This document shows, in pieces, positions 1 to 9,371 of a stretch of DNA of 24,891 nt. The notes under the pieces are model-generated. The model saw only the letters and a list, made by a program, of their open reading frames with translations. It was not told the DNA's origin and did not search any database. Source of the DNA: Pirellulaceae bacterium (GTDB taxonomy: Bacteria; Planctomycetota; Planctomycetia; Pirellulales; Pirellulaceae); assembly GCA_013002105.1 (NCBI GenBank), contig JABDKS010000180.1, positions 1 to 24,891 of the forward strand, in the 5' to 3' direction. Numbering within the stretch: position 1 is the stretch's first letter; each line of letters begins with the position of its first letter. The position numbers were made by a program, and so were the translations under genes.

Positions 1-1108
1 TTGCGCCGGGCTCTCCGAGCATGAGGGCCTTGATGTCTTTTCCGTCGATCTTCTTTTCCGGCAACTTTGCGTTGCACAACCCGGCCAGCGTTGGCAATAT
101 ATCGATCGTGCTAGCGACTTCGTTGCAGACCTTTCCAGCGGGGATGGTTCCGGGCCACCACATCACGGTCGGTTCTCGGATACCGCCGTCGTACACGCTG
201 GCTTTCTTTGCCCGCAGTGGCAGCGATGAGCCGACGGCTGCTCCGTTATCGCTGGTAAACAAAACGAGCGTCTTTTGATCGATCCCGAGAGATCGCAAGG
301 TCGCAATAATTTCGCCGACGGACCAATCGACTTCTTCGATCGCATCCCAGATCAATTGGCCGGTACGGTTTTCGAATTCTTTGGAGACCGCCAGCGGCCG
401 GTGAACCATGGTGTGTGGCAGGTACAGAAAAAACGGCTCGTCTTTGTTTTCGGTAATGAACCGGATCGACTCTTCGGTATACCTCTTCGTGAGCGTCTTT
501 TGATCCGCAGGATATTCGATCACTTCTTCGCCACGCATCAGCGGGACAAGATTCCGTTGTTTGTGACCCGCCTTGACCTCTGCGATCGTCAAGCCTTCGC
601 GGATGACGACGTCTTGGGCAAGTCGATTGGCTGGATCGATCCACATATCATTCGAATAGGGAACGCCATAGTAGGAATCGAAGCCTTGGTAAGTCGGCAA
701 GCAGGGCGGCAAATGGCCCAGGTGCCACTTGCCAACACAGGCGGTCTTGTAGCCCGTGTCACGCAGCATATCGGCGATCGTTACTTCGTCAGGATGAAGT
801 CCGTTGTTACTGTTGGGAAACAGGACAGCATTCATGCTGAGCCGCTGATAATGGCAACCGGTCATCAGTGAAGTTCGCGATCCCGAACAGACCGCACAGC
901 CGACATAGAAATCATCAAACCGCATGCCATCGACAGCCATTTGATCCAAATTGGGCGTCTTCGGCCCCGTCGCGCCATTAAATCCAACGTCGCCATAACC
1001 CATATCGTCGATAAAAATAATGACGACATTGGGGCGCTCATCAGCATCGACGATCGACGGGACAGCCGTCGCGAGCAGTGCCAACACTACAGATAAAAGC
1101 GTTTTCAT
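1..1108 (-). CDS. Secreted arylsulfatase A-like sulfatase, 3' end outside window
   Basis: The reading frame is open from an ATG at 1108 to the window edge (369 codons visible), so the C-terminus is missing. A signal peptide (about residues 1-23) implies export. The alkaline-phosphatase-fold sulfatase core follows: metal-binding IDDMGYGD near 33-40, the formylglycine site at C74 (CSGSRTSLMTG), the second signature GKWHLGH, a PYSNDM segment as in arylsulfatase A relatives, and TSDNGA carrying the metal-binding Asp-Asn. The formylglycine motif has Gly where the consensus C-x-P/A-x-R has Pro or Ala. It should hydrolyse sulfate esters, probably on algal polysaccharide, but the substrate cannot be told from sequence. 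No clear Shine-Dalgarno precedes the start. Two more sulfatases lie at 3587 and 5389. Confidence 0.93.
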   Translation of the reverse strand, partial: MKTLLSVVLALLATAVPSIVDADERPNVVIIFIDDMGYGDVGFNGATGPKTPNLDQMAVDGMRFDDFYVGCAVCSGSRTSLMTGCHYQRLSMNAVLFPNSNNGLHPDEVTIADMLRDTGYKTACVGKWHLGHLPPCLPTYQGFDSYYGVPYSNDMWIDPANRLAQDVVIREGLTIAEVKAGHKQRNLVPLMRGEEVIEYPADQKTLTKRYTEESIRFITENKDEPFFLYLPHTMVHRPLAVSKEFENRTGQLIWDAIEEVDWSVGEIIATLRSLGIDQKTLVLFTSDNGAAVGSSLPLRAKKASVYDGGIREPTVMWWPGTIPAGKVCNEVASTIDILPTLAGLCNAKLPEKKIDGKDIKALMLGEPGA

Positions 1109-1382
1109 AAATCAATGTTGCTAAGGTCGAGGAAAATGGAAAAATTCAAACACCGACCAACCAACTTGCTGGTTGATTGAATCTACTGCGATAGATCACT
1201 TGCCATGGCTCGTAGTCGTGTACGGTTATCTATCCGGGTATTGCGTGAATCACGATACACTCTCGGCACGATCGGTTCACGTCTCTTGAGAAACGAAAGG
1301 TTTGACCGGATTGCATCCGCCATCATTGTTAGTAGTCGCTGGAGTTGTCCCAACGGAGATCCTTGCCTGATTCAAACACATT
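1109..1382. other. Intergenic gap between sulfatase and SDR genes
   Basis: This 274-bp stretch holds no convincing gene on either strand. It contains one small inverted repeat, CAACCA at 1159-1164 pairing with TGGTTG at 1171-1176 across a 6-nt loop. It should include the promoter of the sulfatase that starts at 1108, but no consensus -35/-10 pair is evident. Confidence 0.5.
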
Positions 1383-2363
1383 TCACGAATCAATTGCCCT
1401 GTCTTCTTCGGCGTAGTCGTAATCAAAAGGCTCGACATCCGGAGGATTGTCGCGTTCCCATTGGACGGTGCGTCGAATCGCTTCATCGGTGTCAACAGTC
1501 TCGGCGTAGCCAAGTGTTTTCCGAATTTTCGTTGAGTCCACGTCCCAATTTTGTTGGAAATTGACTTCATGCTGAAGATGCTTAGGCATTTGCGAGTCCG
1601 GCAAAACTTTCACGTCCCCTTGCCAACCCGCTGCCTTACCGATGGCGCGGACGAATTCAAGTTCCGTCATCGCTTGTGGTTCCGCGACGTTATAGGTTTC
1701 ACCACCAGCAACATCGCGTTCGACTGCCAGCACAATCGCATGCGCAACATTTTCAACATAGCCTCTTGAAAACTTCCAGTCGGCGATCGTGCTGCCCAGT
1801 AGAATTTTTTTTCTGCCATCGTCCATTCGTTTTAAATATCCGCGCAGACGGCGATGTGGATCTCGCGCCCCATAGATTGCTGGCAGGCGAAGAATCGTCG
1901 AAATCAAATCAGCGTCATTCATATAGGCGATTTCAACGGCGATCTTGTCGTTATCCGAACCATTGGGTTGATTCGTTTCCCGGAGTGCGGACGATTCAGT
2001 CAGCGGAGTCAGCTGAAGCGGTCCCGGTTCGGTATTTTGAATTCGCCCAAAAGCCAAATAGACGTCGATGCTACTTAAGGCGATCACGCGTTTTGCAACG
2101 CCTTTGCAGGCTCGCTGAGTATGGATTGCGTCGTCCGCTGTGAATGGAATCATATCAACGACTATGTCGGGAGCGGCTTCTGCGATTGCGCTGGCGAGTT
2201 GCAATCCAACTTTGCGATCTGCGATAAACTCACGCGCTCCATTTGTTCGCTCATCCTGTGTCTGGCCACGATGCAGGAAACTCACATCATGCCCGCGGTC
2301 AAGTAGTTGGCGAACCAGAGTCGGCCCCGTAAATCCCGTGCCACCAATCAGAAAAACTCGCAT
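1383..2363 (-). CDS. Atypical NAD-dependent epimerase/dehydratase (SDR) family protein
   Basis: The 326-aa product opens with a Rossmann nucleotide-binding motif (MRVFLIGGTGFTG), as in extended or atypical short-chain dehydrogenases. The ATG at 2363 is chosen over an in-frame TTG at 2390 because TGAGG sits 6-7 nt upstream and the glycine motif then lies at the usual N-terminal position. The region DNDKIAVE, followed by LRLPAIYGARDPHRRL, matches the part of the fold that normally carries YxxxK. Here the position four residues before the Lys is Ser, not Tyr. Loss of the catalytic Tyr suggests an atypical family member, perhaps a nucleotide-sugar or RNA-binding relative such as the CSP41-like group, rather than a classical epimerase. 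There is no signal peptide, so it is cytoplasmic. It lies between secreted hydrolases on the same strand, but the gaps are long. Confidence 0.85.
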   Translation of the reverse strand: MRVFLIGGTGFTGPTLVRQLLDRGHDVSFLHRGQTQDERTNGAREFIADRKVGLQLASAIAEAAPDIVVDMIPFTADDAIHTQRACKGVAKRVIALSSIDVYLAFGRIQNTEPGPLQLTPLTESSALRETNQPNGSDNDKIAVEIAYMNDADLISTILRLPAIYGARDPHRRLRGYLKRMDDGRKKILLGSTIADWKFSRGYVENVAHAIVLAVERDVAGGETYNVAEPQAMTELEFVRAIGKAAGWQGDVKVLPDSQMPKHLQHEVNFQQNWDVDSTKIRKTLGYAETVDTDEAIRRTVQWERDNPPDVEPFDYDYAEEDRAIDS

Positions 2364-2503
2364 TGCGAACCTCAGGTATCTGAAAGTCAAGCGGACGGAC
2401 GAATATCTAGCGTGTCATTCGCGAATTCACACAGGAAAGTCTATCGCCGCCGTAAACCAGAAAGTGGTCCATGGCACTTGCTACGCTAATGCTCCACTCA
2501 AAT

Positions 2504-3409
2504 TCAGCGAGGTTTCTTCTTCAACAACGACGTCAGTTTCGCTTTGTCCGCAGTGCCGTCGAGCCAACCGAGGGAAACCAGAAAGGCGTCCATTTTCAGC
2601 ACTGTATCAATGAATGATTCTTGGCTTTTGTTTTCGTTAAAAAAACCGTGAGGTTGCCCGTCGTAAATCCATAATTCGGATTGAATGCCCGCGGCTTGAA
2701 GATCCGCGTCAAATTTCTCCGCGGTCGAAACCGGAACGAGCGCGTCCTTCGAACCAAGGAACACAATCGTGGGTGGATCGTCTCGTGTGATGTTGTGCGC
2801 GGGCGAAATCGCTGGAAACCACTTTTTTGCTCGGTCATGGCCGTAACCGTCTGGCCCGTTGTCGTAAACGGGATTGAACAGCAGTAAAGCGTTCGCCTTG
2901 CTGGAGACGGTGGAGTCGCTTTCGGCCGGGTCATCCAAAGCATCACAAATGCCGGTCGCTGCCGCGACATGTCCGCCGGCTGAACCACCGCCAGCGGCGA
3001 TGCGATCGGGATCAATTCCCAGACGTGCCGCGTTTTTCCTGATCCAGCGGACCGCGGACTTTCCATCGGCGACGCACGCGTCGGGCCCAGTCTTCTGCCG
3101 ACTTTTGACTCGGTAGTCGGCAACGAAAGCGACCATGCCGCGGGCGGCGAGGTACCTTGCATGTTGCTCGAATTGCGTGACCGTGCCGCCGTTCCAGCCG
3201 CCACCAAAAAAGAAAACGATGGCCGGTCGCTTGTCCTTGGACGCGTCGTGATCATTGGGATCAAAACGGTAAATCCAAAGATCATCCCCCGAGGTCGTCT
3301 TGTAAACCTCCGCCGTCGCAGCACCCTTGAAATCATGTTTCGTCGTTTCTGCCAATGCTGGTAACGCGAGGAACGCGACACAAAACGTGACAATCATCTT
3401 AGACTTCAT
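2504..3409 (-). CDS. Secreted alpha/beta hydrolase (esterase/lipase-like)
   Basis: This 301-aa protein has an N-terminal signal peptide ending near ALPALA (residue 20), so it is exported. It is an alpha/beta hydrolase of the hormone-sensitive-lipase or BD-FAE-like type. It shows an oxyanion-hole glycine loop FGGGWNGG (68-75), a nucleophile elbow GGSAGG with Ser143, a likely acid Asp222 in GSKDALVPV, and His254 in GQPHGF. These planctomycete proteins usually act on acetyl or other ester groups of polysaccharides; that role is inferred from the sulfatase neighbours. ATG at 3409 is preferred to the adjacent TTG at 3412; AGG lies about 8 nt upstream. It is divergent from the sulfatase at 3587, and the two share a 177-bp gap that must contain both promoters. 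Confidence 0.9.
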   Translation of the reverse strand: MKSKMIVTFCVAFLALPALAETTKHDFKGAATAEVYKTTSGDDLWIYRFDPNDHDASKDKRPAIVFFFGGGWNGGTVTQFEQHARYLAARGMVAFVADYRVKSRQKTGPDACVADGKSAVRWIRKNAARLGIDPDRIAAGGGSAGGHVAAATGICDALDDPAESDSTVSSKANALLLFNPVYDNGPDGYGHDRAKKWFPAISPAHNITRDDPPTIVFLGSKDALVPVSTAEKFDADLQAAGIQSELWIYDGQPHGFFNENKSQESFIDTVLKMDAFLVSLGWLDGTADKAKLTSLLKKKPR

Positions 3410-3586
3410 CAAACTGACCTCGCATTTGAAATTTCAGGGGAAAATGGGTGGAGGATTATTCATCGCGAATCGGTCGACCGGCGAAACATCGCAAGGTGAT
3501 TCCCGCCAGATTATAACTTACTTACCGACAGAATTGACTTTCCGCTGCCCCCCACGTGATGTCGATCCCCTCTGTAGTATATCGAT

Positions 3587-5152
3587 ATGAATTCAAACTT
3601 CTGCCTCTCTCTGTTTTCACTCACTGCACTTTGCTTGACATTGCAAAGCGGTGCAGAGACTGCCGCTGCCGACTCACGTCCAAACATCGTGGTGATCATG
3701 GTTGATGACATGGGCTGGTCGGACATCGGTTGCTACGGTTCCGAGATCGACACGCCCAACATCGACCGGCTTGCCGCCGATGGAATGCTGTTCACGCAGT
3801 TCTATAACAACGCCAAATGCACGACGACTCGAGCCTCGCTGCTGACCGGGCACTACCCTCGCAATGGCGGTCGCGGCCAAGCGGATCTGATCACCAAGAA
3901 CATGCTCACGCTGGGCGAAGCGATGCGGCACGCCGGTTATGCCACAGGCATGTCGGGCAAATGGCACAACGGAAAAGCTGTCGGGGCGCGACCGTTCGAC
4001 CGCGGTTTCGACGAGGCCTACGGATTGTGGGACGGTTGCTGCAATTTCTTCAACCCAAAGATTCCCGATCCAGAATTTAAGGGGGGCAAGATCCGACCGT
4101 TTGGACACAACGATCGTTATCTGGAATTCGACGATTTCCCCGACGACTATTACACGACAGACGCGTTTACCGATCACGCGATCCGAACCATTCAGACGCA
4201 CGCCGCTGCCGATAAGCCATTCTTTCATTATCTACCCTACACCGCTCCGCACTACCCGCTGCATGCCAAGCCGAAAGACATCGCCAAGTACAAAGGCAAG
4301 TACGCCGACGGCTGGGATGTGTTGCGACAACAGCGGCTCGCACGTCAAATCGAACTTGGTCTGATCGACAAAAAATGGAAAGTCATCGACCGAGATGATC
4401 GGGCCCAAGCATGGGAGAGCGCAAAACATATCGACGAGGATTGGCAACAACTTCGCATGGAAGTCTACGCTGCCATGATCGATTCGGTGGATCAGAATAT
4501 TGGTCGACTCTTGGATGCGCTCGACGAGCTGGACGTTGCCGACAACACGCTCGTGCTCTTTCTTGCCGATAACGGTGGTTGCGCAGAAACTCCTGGCGGC
4601 AACGATCCCCAGCAAATCCCAGGCCCCAAGGAATTTTATTCCCACGTCGGCCCCGGTTGGGCCACGGCGTCGAACACTCCCTTTCGTCGCTACAAGCAAT
4701 ATTGTCACGAAGGCGGAATTGCGACTCCACTCGTTGCTCGCTGGCCCAACTCGATCGAGCCCGGATCACGCACCGACCAGGTCGGTCATATCATCGACCT
4801 CCTGCCCACTTTCCTGGACATGGCCGGGGCGGACTACCCAGACAAGCATCCAGCATTTGGAAAAATGATTCTGCCGCTGGACGGCGAAACTCTATTGCCG
4901 GTACTCAAAGGCAAGCACCGCACCGGTCACGAATACCTGTACTGGCACTGGTCGACCAACCGCGCCGTCCGCAATGGTGACTGGAAACTGACTTGGGACA
5001 AACACGCCAAGACGTGGGAACTCTATGATCTCGCATCCGACCGCACCGAGGCGCACGACCTCGCTGATGAACATCCCCAACTCGTCACATCGCTGATCGA
5101 GAAATGGAACGCCTGGGCGAAAATGACGGACGTGAAAACCAAAAAGCAATGA
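3587..5152 (+). CDS. Secreted sulfatase with CTTTR active-site motif
   Basis: This 521-aa protein has a signal peptide (about 1-28) and then the sulfatase fold. Metal-ligand Asp residues occur in MVDDMGWSD (from about 38), the formylglycine site is C78 in KCTTTRASLLTG, a second signature is SGKWHNG, PYTAPHYPLHA supplies a further metal or substrate His, and LADNGG carries the Asp-Asn metal pair. The formylglycine position has Thr at +2 instead of Pro or Ala, which is unusual but keeps Cys and Arg. The C-terminal part (YWHWSTNRAVRNGDWKLTW) is the typical sulfatase tail. The probable role is removal of sulfate esters from polysaccharide outside the cytoplasm. It is monocistronic or co-transcribed with the sulfatase at 5389; a hairpin lies between them. 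Confidence 0.94.
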   Translation: MNSNFCLSLFSLTALCLTLQSGAETAAADSRPNIVVIMVDDMGWSDIGCYGSEIDTPNIDRLAADGMLFTQFYNNAKCTTTRASLLTGHYPRNGGRGQADLITKNMLTLGEAMRHAGYATGMSGKWHNGKAVGARPFDRGFDEAYGLWDGCCNFFNPKIPDPEFKGGKIRPFGHNDRYLEFDDFPDDYYTTDAFTDHAIRTIQTHAAADKPFFHYLPYTAPHYPLHAKPKDIAKYKGKYADGWDVLRQQRLARQIELGLIDKKWKVIDRDDRAQAWESAKHIDEDWQQLRMEVYAAMIDSVDQNIGRLLDALDELDVADNTLVLFLADNGGCAETPGGNDPQQIPGPKEFYSHVGPGWATASNTPFRRYKQYCHEGGIATPLVARWPNSIEPGSRTDQVGHIIDLLPTFLDMAGADYPDKHPAFGKMILPLDGETLLPVLKGKHRTGHEYLYWHWSTNRAVRNGDWKLTWDKHAKTWELYDLASDRTEAHDLADEHPQLVTSLIEKWNAWAKMTDVKTKKQ

Positions 5153-5251
5153 ATTCTGATTACTGGTGTCGCACAACGCGTCCAGTATTTCGGGCCGGAA
5201 TCCCTGACGCGATTGCCTTGACGACTGATTCAATGAACGGTTCGGCAACAA

Positions 5252-5281
5252 GCCCCGGTTACTGAAGCACTCAACCGGGGC
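5252..5281. terminator. Perfect 9-bp stem-loop after the second sulfatase
   Basis: GCCCCGGTT at 5252-5260 is the exact reverse complement of AACCGGGGC at 5273-5281, with a 12-nt loop. It lies 100 bp after the sulfatase stop and 107 bp before the next start. No T-tract follows, so it could be a factor-dependent terminator or an mRNA-stabilising hairpin. Confidence 0.5.
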
Positions 5282-5388
5282 GATCGCACAAATCGCTGAA
5301 TTTCGATGCCATATTCAAGCCGACCGACAAAGCCGTTAACCACTTTCACTACGTCGTACGTGACCCCCATCAACCGTAAAACGATTAC

Positions 5389-6825
5389 ATGAATCTGATG
5401 CCGCCTTTTCGCCGTAATATTTTCATCTTCTCAGGCATCCTCTGCTGGACTTTTGCCTTTGCCGTTTCGATCGAGGCGAAACCGCCCAACGTGTTGTTCG
5501 TTTGCGTCGATGATCTCAATCATTGGGTTGGCTATACGGAGCGCAATCCACAATGCAAGACTCCCAATATCGACCGACTTTCCGCAATGGGCGTCTCCTT
5601 TACCAACGCCCATTGCGCCGCGCCCGCCTGCGGCCCGTCTCGCGCCTCGCTCTGGTCCGGTATTCGCCCGCACAGTTCGGGCTGTTACGTCAATGCCGAT
5701 CCATGGAAGCGACACATTGCCGAAGGCCTCAATTTGAACGCCCACTTCAAAAAGAATGGCTACTACACCGCCGCGATGGGCAAAACGTACCACTCCAGCG
5801 CCGGCGGAATCAAAAGCGTTTACGCATCAGAATGGGACGAGTACCCGCCAACGAAGCGCGAAAATAGCGCCGGCCGCGCTCCCACAAAATACGAAGGCTT
5901 CCACCAACCTCTTGCGCTGGACCTCCAGGACAAAGATCTGCCGGACTGGCACACGATTGACTTCTGCATCGACCGCATGAATCAAAAGCGAGACAAGCCA
6001 TTCTTCATCGCCTGCGGTCTGATCAAGCCGCATCTTCCATGGGCGGTCCCGCGCAAATACTACGAGATGTATCCGCGCAAAGACATCCGTCTTCCGCCGC
6101 ACCGCGATGACGACCTCGACGATCTTCCCGCTGCAGGCGTAAAGATGGCTGGCCCCGAAAAGGATCACGCCAAATTTCTGAAGTCCGGTCGCTGGAAAGA
6201 CGCCGTTCAATCCTATCTGGCAACGATCGCGTACGTCGACATGAATGTCGGCCGCCTGCTGGACGCCTACGATGCGAGCCCCCAGCGCGACAACACGATG
6301 ATCGTTTTCTGGGGCGACCATGGTTGGCACCTCGGCGAAAAACAACACTGGCGCAAATTCGCACTCTGGGAAGAAGCCACCCGCACGCCGTTGATCTGGG
6401 TTGCACCGGGCGTCGCGAAACCGGGAACGATCTGTGATCGCCCCGTCGACTTCATGAGCCTTTATCCGACGCTGTGCGAACTTGCCGGCCTTGAACCTCC
6501 CAGCCATCTGGAAGGCAAAAGCATCGCGGGGCTGCTGAAAGACCCAACGGCCCCGTGGGATGGCGTGGCGTTAACGACCCATGGTTACCGCAATCATGCC
6601 ATCCGCGACCAGCGGTATCGCTACATTCATTATGCGGACGGCTCCGAGGAACTTTACGACCACCAGAATGATCCCTACGAGTACACGAATTTAGCCGGCA
6701 ACACCGAACTGGCCGCCGTGAAAGAACGTCTCACGGCACATCTGCCCGCAAAAAACAAATCGCCAACCAAGCCGCCGGCCGCCAAGAAAGCAAAACAGAA
6801 ACAGACAAAAACGAACGTGCAATAA
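5389..6825 (+). CDS. Secreted iduronate-2-sulfatase-like sulfatase
   Basis: This 478-aa protein has an N-terminal hydrophobic signal (about 10-30). It shows the iduronate-2-sulfatase-like pattern: FVCVDDLNHWVG, the canonical formylglycine site C81 in CGPSRASLWSG, GKTYH, the ligand region GLIKPHLPW, and WGDHGWHLGEKQHW with the metal-binding Asp-His. The motif is canonical C-x-P-x-R, unlike the other two sulfatases here. The last 25 or so residues form a Lys/Pro/Ala-rich tail that looks unstructured and may bind anionic polymers (inference). The likely substrate is a sulfated uronic-acid or fucose-containing polysaccharide, which sequence alone cannot decide. Sulfatases of this group are abundant in planctomycetes. 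Confidence 0.94.
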   Translation: MNLMPPFRRNIFIFSGILCWTFAFAVSIEAKPPNVLFVCVDDLNHWVGYTERNPQCKTPNIDRLSAMGVSFTNAHCAAPACGPSRASLWSGIRPHSSGCYVNADPWKRHIAEGLNLNAHFKKNGYYTAAMGKTYHSSAGGIKSVYASEWDEYPPTKRENSAGRAPTKYEGFHQPLALDLQDKDLPDWHTIDFCIDRMNQKRDKPFFIACGLIKPHLPWAVPRKYYEMYPRKDIRLPPHRDDDLDDLPAAGVKMAGPEKDHAKFLKSGRWKDAVQSYLATIAYVDMNVGRLLDAYDASPQRDNTMIVFWGDHGWHLGEKQHWRKFALWEEATRTPLIWVAPGVAKPGTICDRPVDFMSLYPTLCELAGLEPPSHLEGKSIAGLLKDPTAPWDGVALTTHGYRNHAIRDQRYRYIHYADGSEELYDHQNDPYEYTNLAGNTELAAVKERLTAHLPAKNKSPTKPPAAKKAKQKQTKTNVQ

Positions 6826-6845
6826 GCGTCTTGCATGCAGCGGCG

Positions 6846-6900
6846 GGGAACGATCCACCACGGTCACGCTTGGTTCCCGGACGCGACCCATGCTCGCGTC
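6846..6900. terminator. Hairpins between convergent sulfatase and metal ATPase genes
   Basis: Two inverted repeats lie in the 85-bp convergent gap. GACGCGA (6880-6886) pairs perfectly with TCGCGTC (6894-6900) across a 7-nt loop, and GGGAAC (6846-6851) pairs with GTTCCC (6873-6878). The position suits a bidirectional terminator, although no long T-run is present. Confidence 0.45.
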
Positions 6901-6910
6901 GATCAGTTTG

Positions 6911-8797
6911 TCACGATTTTTCGAAATCAATCAACGACTTCGGCGGAATGGCGACTCGCAGTGCGTTTAAGACAGCGACAACGTCTATGATTTCTTGACA
7001 AATCGCACCGGCAACCGGTGGCAGGTACCCGGCGGAAGCGAACGCCATGCCCACGATGCTGAGCGCCATACCTCCAATTGCACTTTGCAGCGCGATGCGG
7101 CGCATTCTTCGGCTGATATGCAAAAATTCGTCGATCTTTTGCAACGAACTGTCCATCACGACCACATCTGCCGCCTCGGTTGTCACGTCGCTGTTCTGCC
7201 CGAAGGCAACGCCGACGGTAGCCGCCATCAAGGCAGGAGCATCGTTGATTCCGTCGCCCACAAAGATCGTATTCGCGTTCGCCGTTTCCGCGTTGACAAT
7301 TTCCAGTTTCTGTTCCGGGCTCTGGCTTGCATAGACGTCGCGGATGCCGACTTGTTCTGCCAAATACTGCACTTCCGACTCACGGTCGCCCGACACTAGC
7401 ATCGTTCGATTGATTTTGTGCCGTGGACCAAGATGCCGAATGAATGACGCGCCGTCGGATCGCGGAGTATCACGAAAACGGTAGGTCGCAGCGTATTGGT
7501 CGTCGATCAGAATCACACACTCCAATCCACCGGCTTGGGATGGTAGCTGCTGGGAAAGATGAGGTTGTCGCGCGAGCACTTTCTTGCGGCTGGTCACTTC
7601 GACCTTGTGATCACCTACGTTGCCGGTCAGTCCTTGTCCCGGCGGTTCGCTGACTTCCGACACGCCGTGGACGGTCGCTTCGGCATGCGTCGCTGCATGC
7701 ACGATGGCGTCGGCGAGCGGATGTTTTGAATATCGCTCCAAGCTGCCAACGTACGATAGGATTTCCTGGCCGCGGCTATCATCGACCAACAACTGTTCAA
7801 CCAGTTTGGGTTCGCCATAGGTCAGCGTGCCGGTCTTGTCGAAAATCAGCGTCCGGCAAGTATCGGCTGACTCGAGCGCAGTCGGATCGCGAACAATAAT
7901 GGCACGTCGCGCCGCGAGCGAAATCGAACCGATAATGGCAACTGGAATCGCGATCAACAGCGGACAGGGCGTGGCCACAACCATGACGGCCAGGAACCGC
8001 ACCGGGTCACCGGTTGCCAACCACGCCCCTGCTCCGATTGCGACTGCCAGCGGCGTGTACCAGGCGCCGAGCTTGTCTGCCAGTCGTCGCATCTCTGGTT
8101 TTTGCTGCTCGGATGTCCTCATCACTTCCATGATCTTGGCGTACCGCGAGTCGATCGCCAGTTTGTCAGCTCTGACAACCAGCGCCGACTCGCCATTGAT
8201 CGCTCCGGACAGCACTGAGGCGCCCGGCGCCTTGGACATCATGTATGGCTCGCCAGTCAAATACGATTCATCCATCACGCCGTGGCCTTCGACAACCGTT
8301 CCGTCGATCGGGCAGGTTTCGTGTGGAAAGACCGCGACGGTATCGCCAATCACAATCTCCGTGAGCGGCACGTCTTCCACCGCCGAGTCAGTCTTGCGAT
8401 GGGCTACCGAAGGCATCCGTTTGCTCAGCGCGCGCAACACCGACGATGCACTGCTGACGGCATACGCCTCCAACGCTTCGCCGCCGGATAGCATCAACAC
8501 CACGAGCGACCCCGCCAGGTACTCGTCCAGTAATGCGGAAACGACGATCGAGATTCCCGCCAGCAAGTCCGAACCGAACTCACGACGAAGCACCTTTCGC
8601 AGCAGTTCCCACACGAGCGGTGTTCCGCCGAGTCCGAGCACAAGCCACAACGGGATATTCCAAACACTTTCTGTGCTGACGACAGCGAATCGCAAAAACA
8701 GATGGATTGCGATCATCACGATGGTAAAGATCGCGATCACGGTTTCACGAGACTTCCACGTCGGTGGTGGTTCGGGTGATGAGTTTTGCGTTTGCAA
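6911..8797 (-). CDS. P1B-5-type heavy-metal P-type ATPase
   Basis: A TTG at 8797 with AAGGG 7 nt upstream is the preferred start (628 aa). A GTG at 8842 is also possible but would overlap the preceding reading frame and lacks a ribosome site. Numbering below is from 8842. The protein has the actuator loop LTGEP (195-199), TPCP in the fourth transport helix (291-294), the phosphorylated Asp335 in DKTGTL, HP (374-375) of the nucleotide domain, GDGINDAP (529-536), and [14 protein letters not shown] (616-629) in the last helix pair. TPCP with the QE..D..N..R signature defines the P1B-5 subgroup, linked to Ni/Fe export in Sinorhizobium Nia. No N-terminal metal-binding domain is present, nor the C-terminal hemerythrin domain of some members. 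The metal is uncertain. It is the last gene of the minus-strand island. Confidence 0.9.
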   Translation of the reverse strand: MQTQNSSPEPPPTWKSRETVIAIFTIVMIAIHLFLRFAVVSTESVWNIPLWLVLGLGGTPLVWELLRKVLRREFGSDLLAGISIVVSALLDEYLAGSLVVLMLSGGEALEAYAVSSASSVLRALSKRMPSVAHRKTDSAVEDVPLTEIVIGDTVAVFPHETCPIDGTVVEGHGVMDESYLTGEPYMMSKAPGASVLSGAINGESALVVRADKLAIDSRYAKIMEVMRTSEQQKPEMRRLADKLGAWYTPLAVAIGAGAWLATGDPVRFLAVMVVATPCPLLIAIPVAIIGSISLAARRAIIVRDPTALESADTCRTLIFDKTGTLTYGEPKLVEQLLVDDSRGQEILSYVGSLERYSKHPLADAIVHAATHAEATVHGVSEVSEPPGQGLTGNVGDHKVEVTSRKKVLARQPHLSQQLPSQAGGLECVILIDDQYAATYRFRDTPRSDGASFIRHLGPRHKINRTMLVSGDRESEVQYLAEQVGIRDVYASQSPEQKLEIVNAETANANTIFVGDGINDAPALMAATVGVAFGQNSDVTTEAADVVVMDSSLQKIDEFLHISRRMRRIALQSAIGGMALSIVGMAFASAGYLPPVAGAICQEIIDVVAVLNALRVAIPPKSLIDFEKS

Positions 8798-8807
8798 GAT
8801 GTTGCCC

Positions 8808-9371
8808 TTAGGAACCAAGACGTTTTTGGAATCGAAACACACTGAGCGTGATCACGACCGCGCCACATATCGGCAGGCCGATGGCCCACGGCGCAAGATC
8901 AATCAAGTCGGCACCTCGTAATACGACGCCAAGCATAATTTCGATGTAGTGGGTAGCCGGAATCGCGAATGTGACCGAGTAAGTCGCTAACGGCATTTCG
9001 CTGCGTGAGAAAACGAAACCAGGCAGCAAGACCGACCCGAGCATCATCACGCACGCAAATTGAACCGCTTCGAGTTGTGTTTTGGCCAAGGTGGAAACTA
9101 GAAGTCCCAACCCGAGCGAGCAGATCATGAACAACATCGAAAGGGCAAACAACAACGTGATGCTGCCACATATATTGACACCGAACAGATAGATCATCAC
9201 CACCAACACCGTCAGCAATGCGACGAAACCGACCAAAGCGTACGGCAACAACTTGCCCAACAACACCCCCGTTCGCCCTACAGGTGTCACGAAGAGCTGC
9301 TCCAGTGTGCCGAGTTCCCGCTCGCGAACGACAGCGAACGAGATCAGAATTAGCGTTACCAATTGCATAGT
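8808..9371 (-). pseudogene. 5'-truncated ABC-2 type exporter permease
   Basis: From about 9370 the frame encodes QLVTLILISFAVVRERELG, continuing TLEQLFVTPV and then several hydrophobic helices. This is the C-terminal membrane half of a YhhJ/YbhR-like ABC-2 permease, starting at the helix just before the conserved RERE-GTLEQL loop. The N-terminal third, with its first helix and large periplasmic domain, is absent. Upstream the sequence switches abruptly to an ATPase beta-subunit relic in another frame. The frame is open further to about 9426, but residues upstream of QLVT do not look like this family. About 187 family-like residues remain, ending in TAA at 8808. A truncated membrane protein could still be made, but function as an exporter is unlikely. 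No partner ABC ATPase remains next to it. Confidence 0.75.

Noticed and set aside
2596..3393. 265-codon open frame overlapping the esterase on the same strand
   Set aside because: It is Arg/Pro/Thr-rich and out of frame with the catalytic triad of the esterase; a shadow.
7827..8921. 364-codon open frame on the plus strand
   Set aside because: It is antisense to the P-type ATPase, whose motifs are all intact. The product is Ser/Thr/Ala-rich low-complexity without family features, as expected for a codon-shadow frame.
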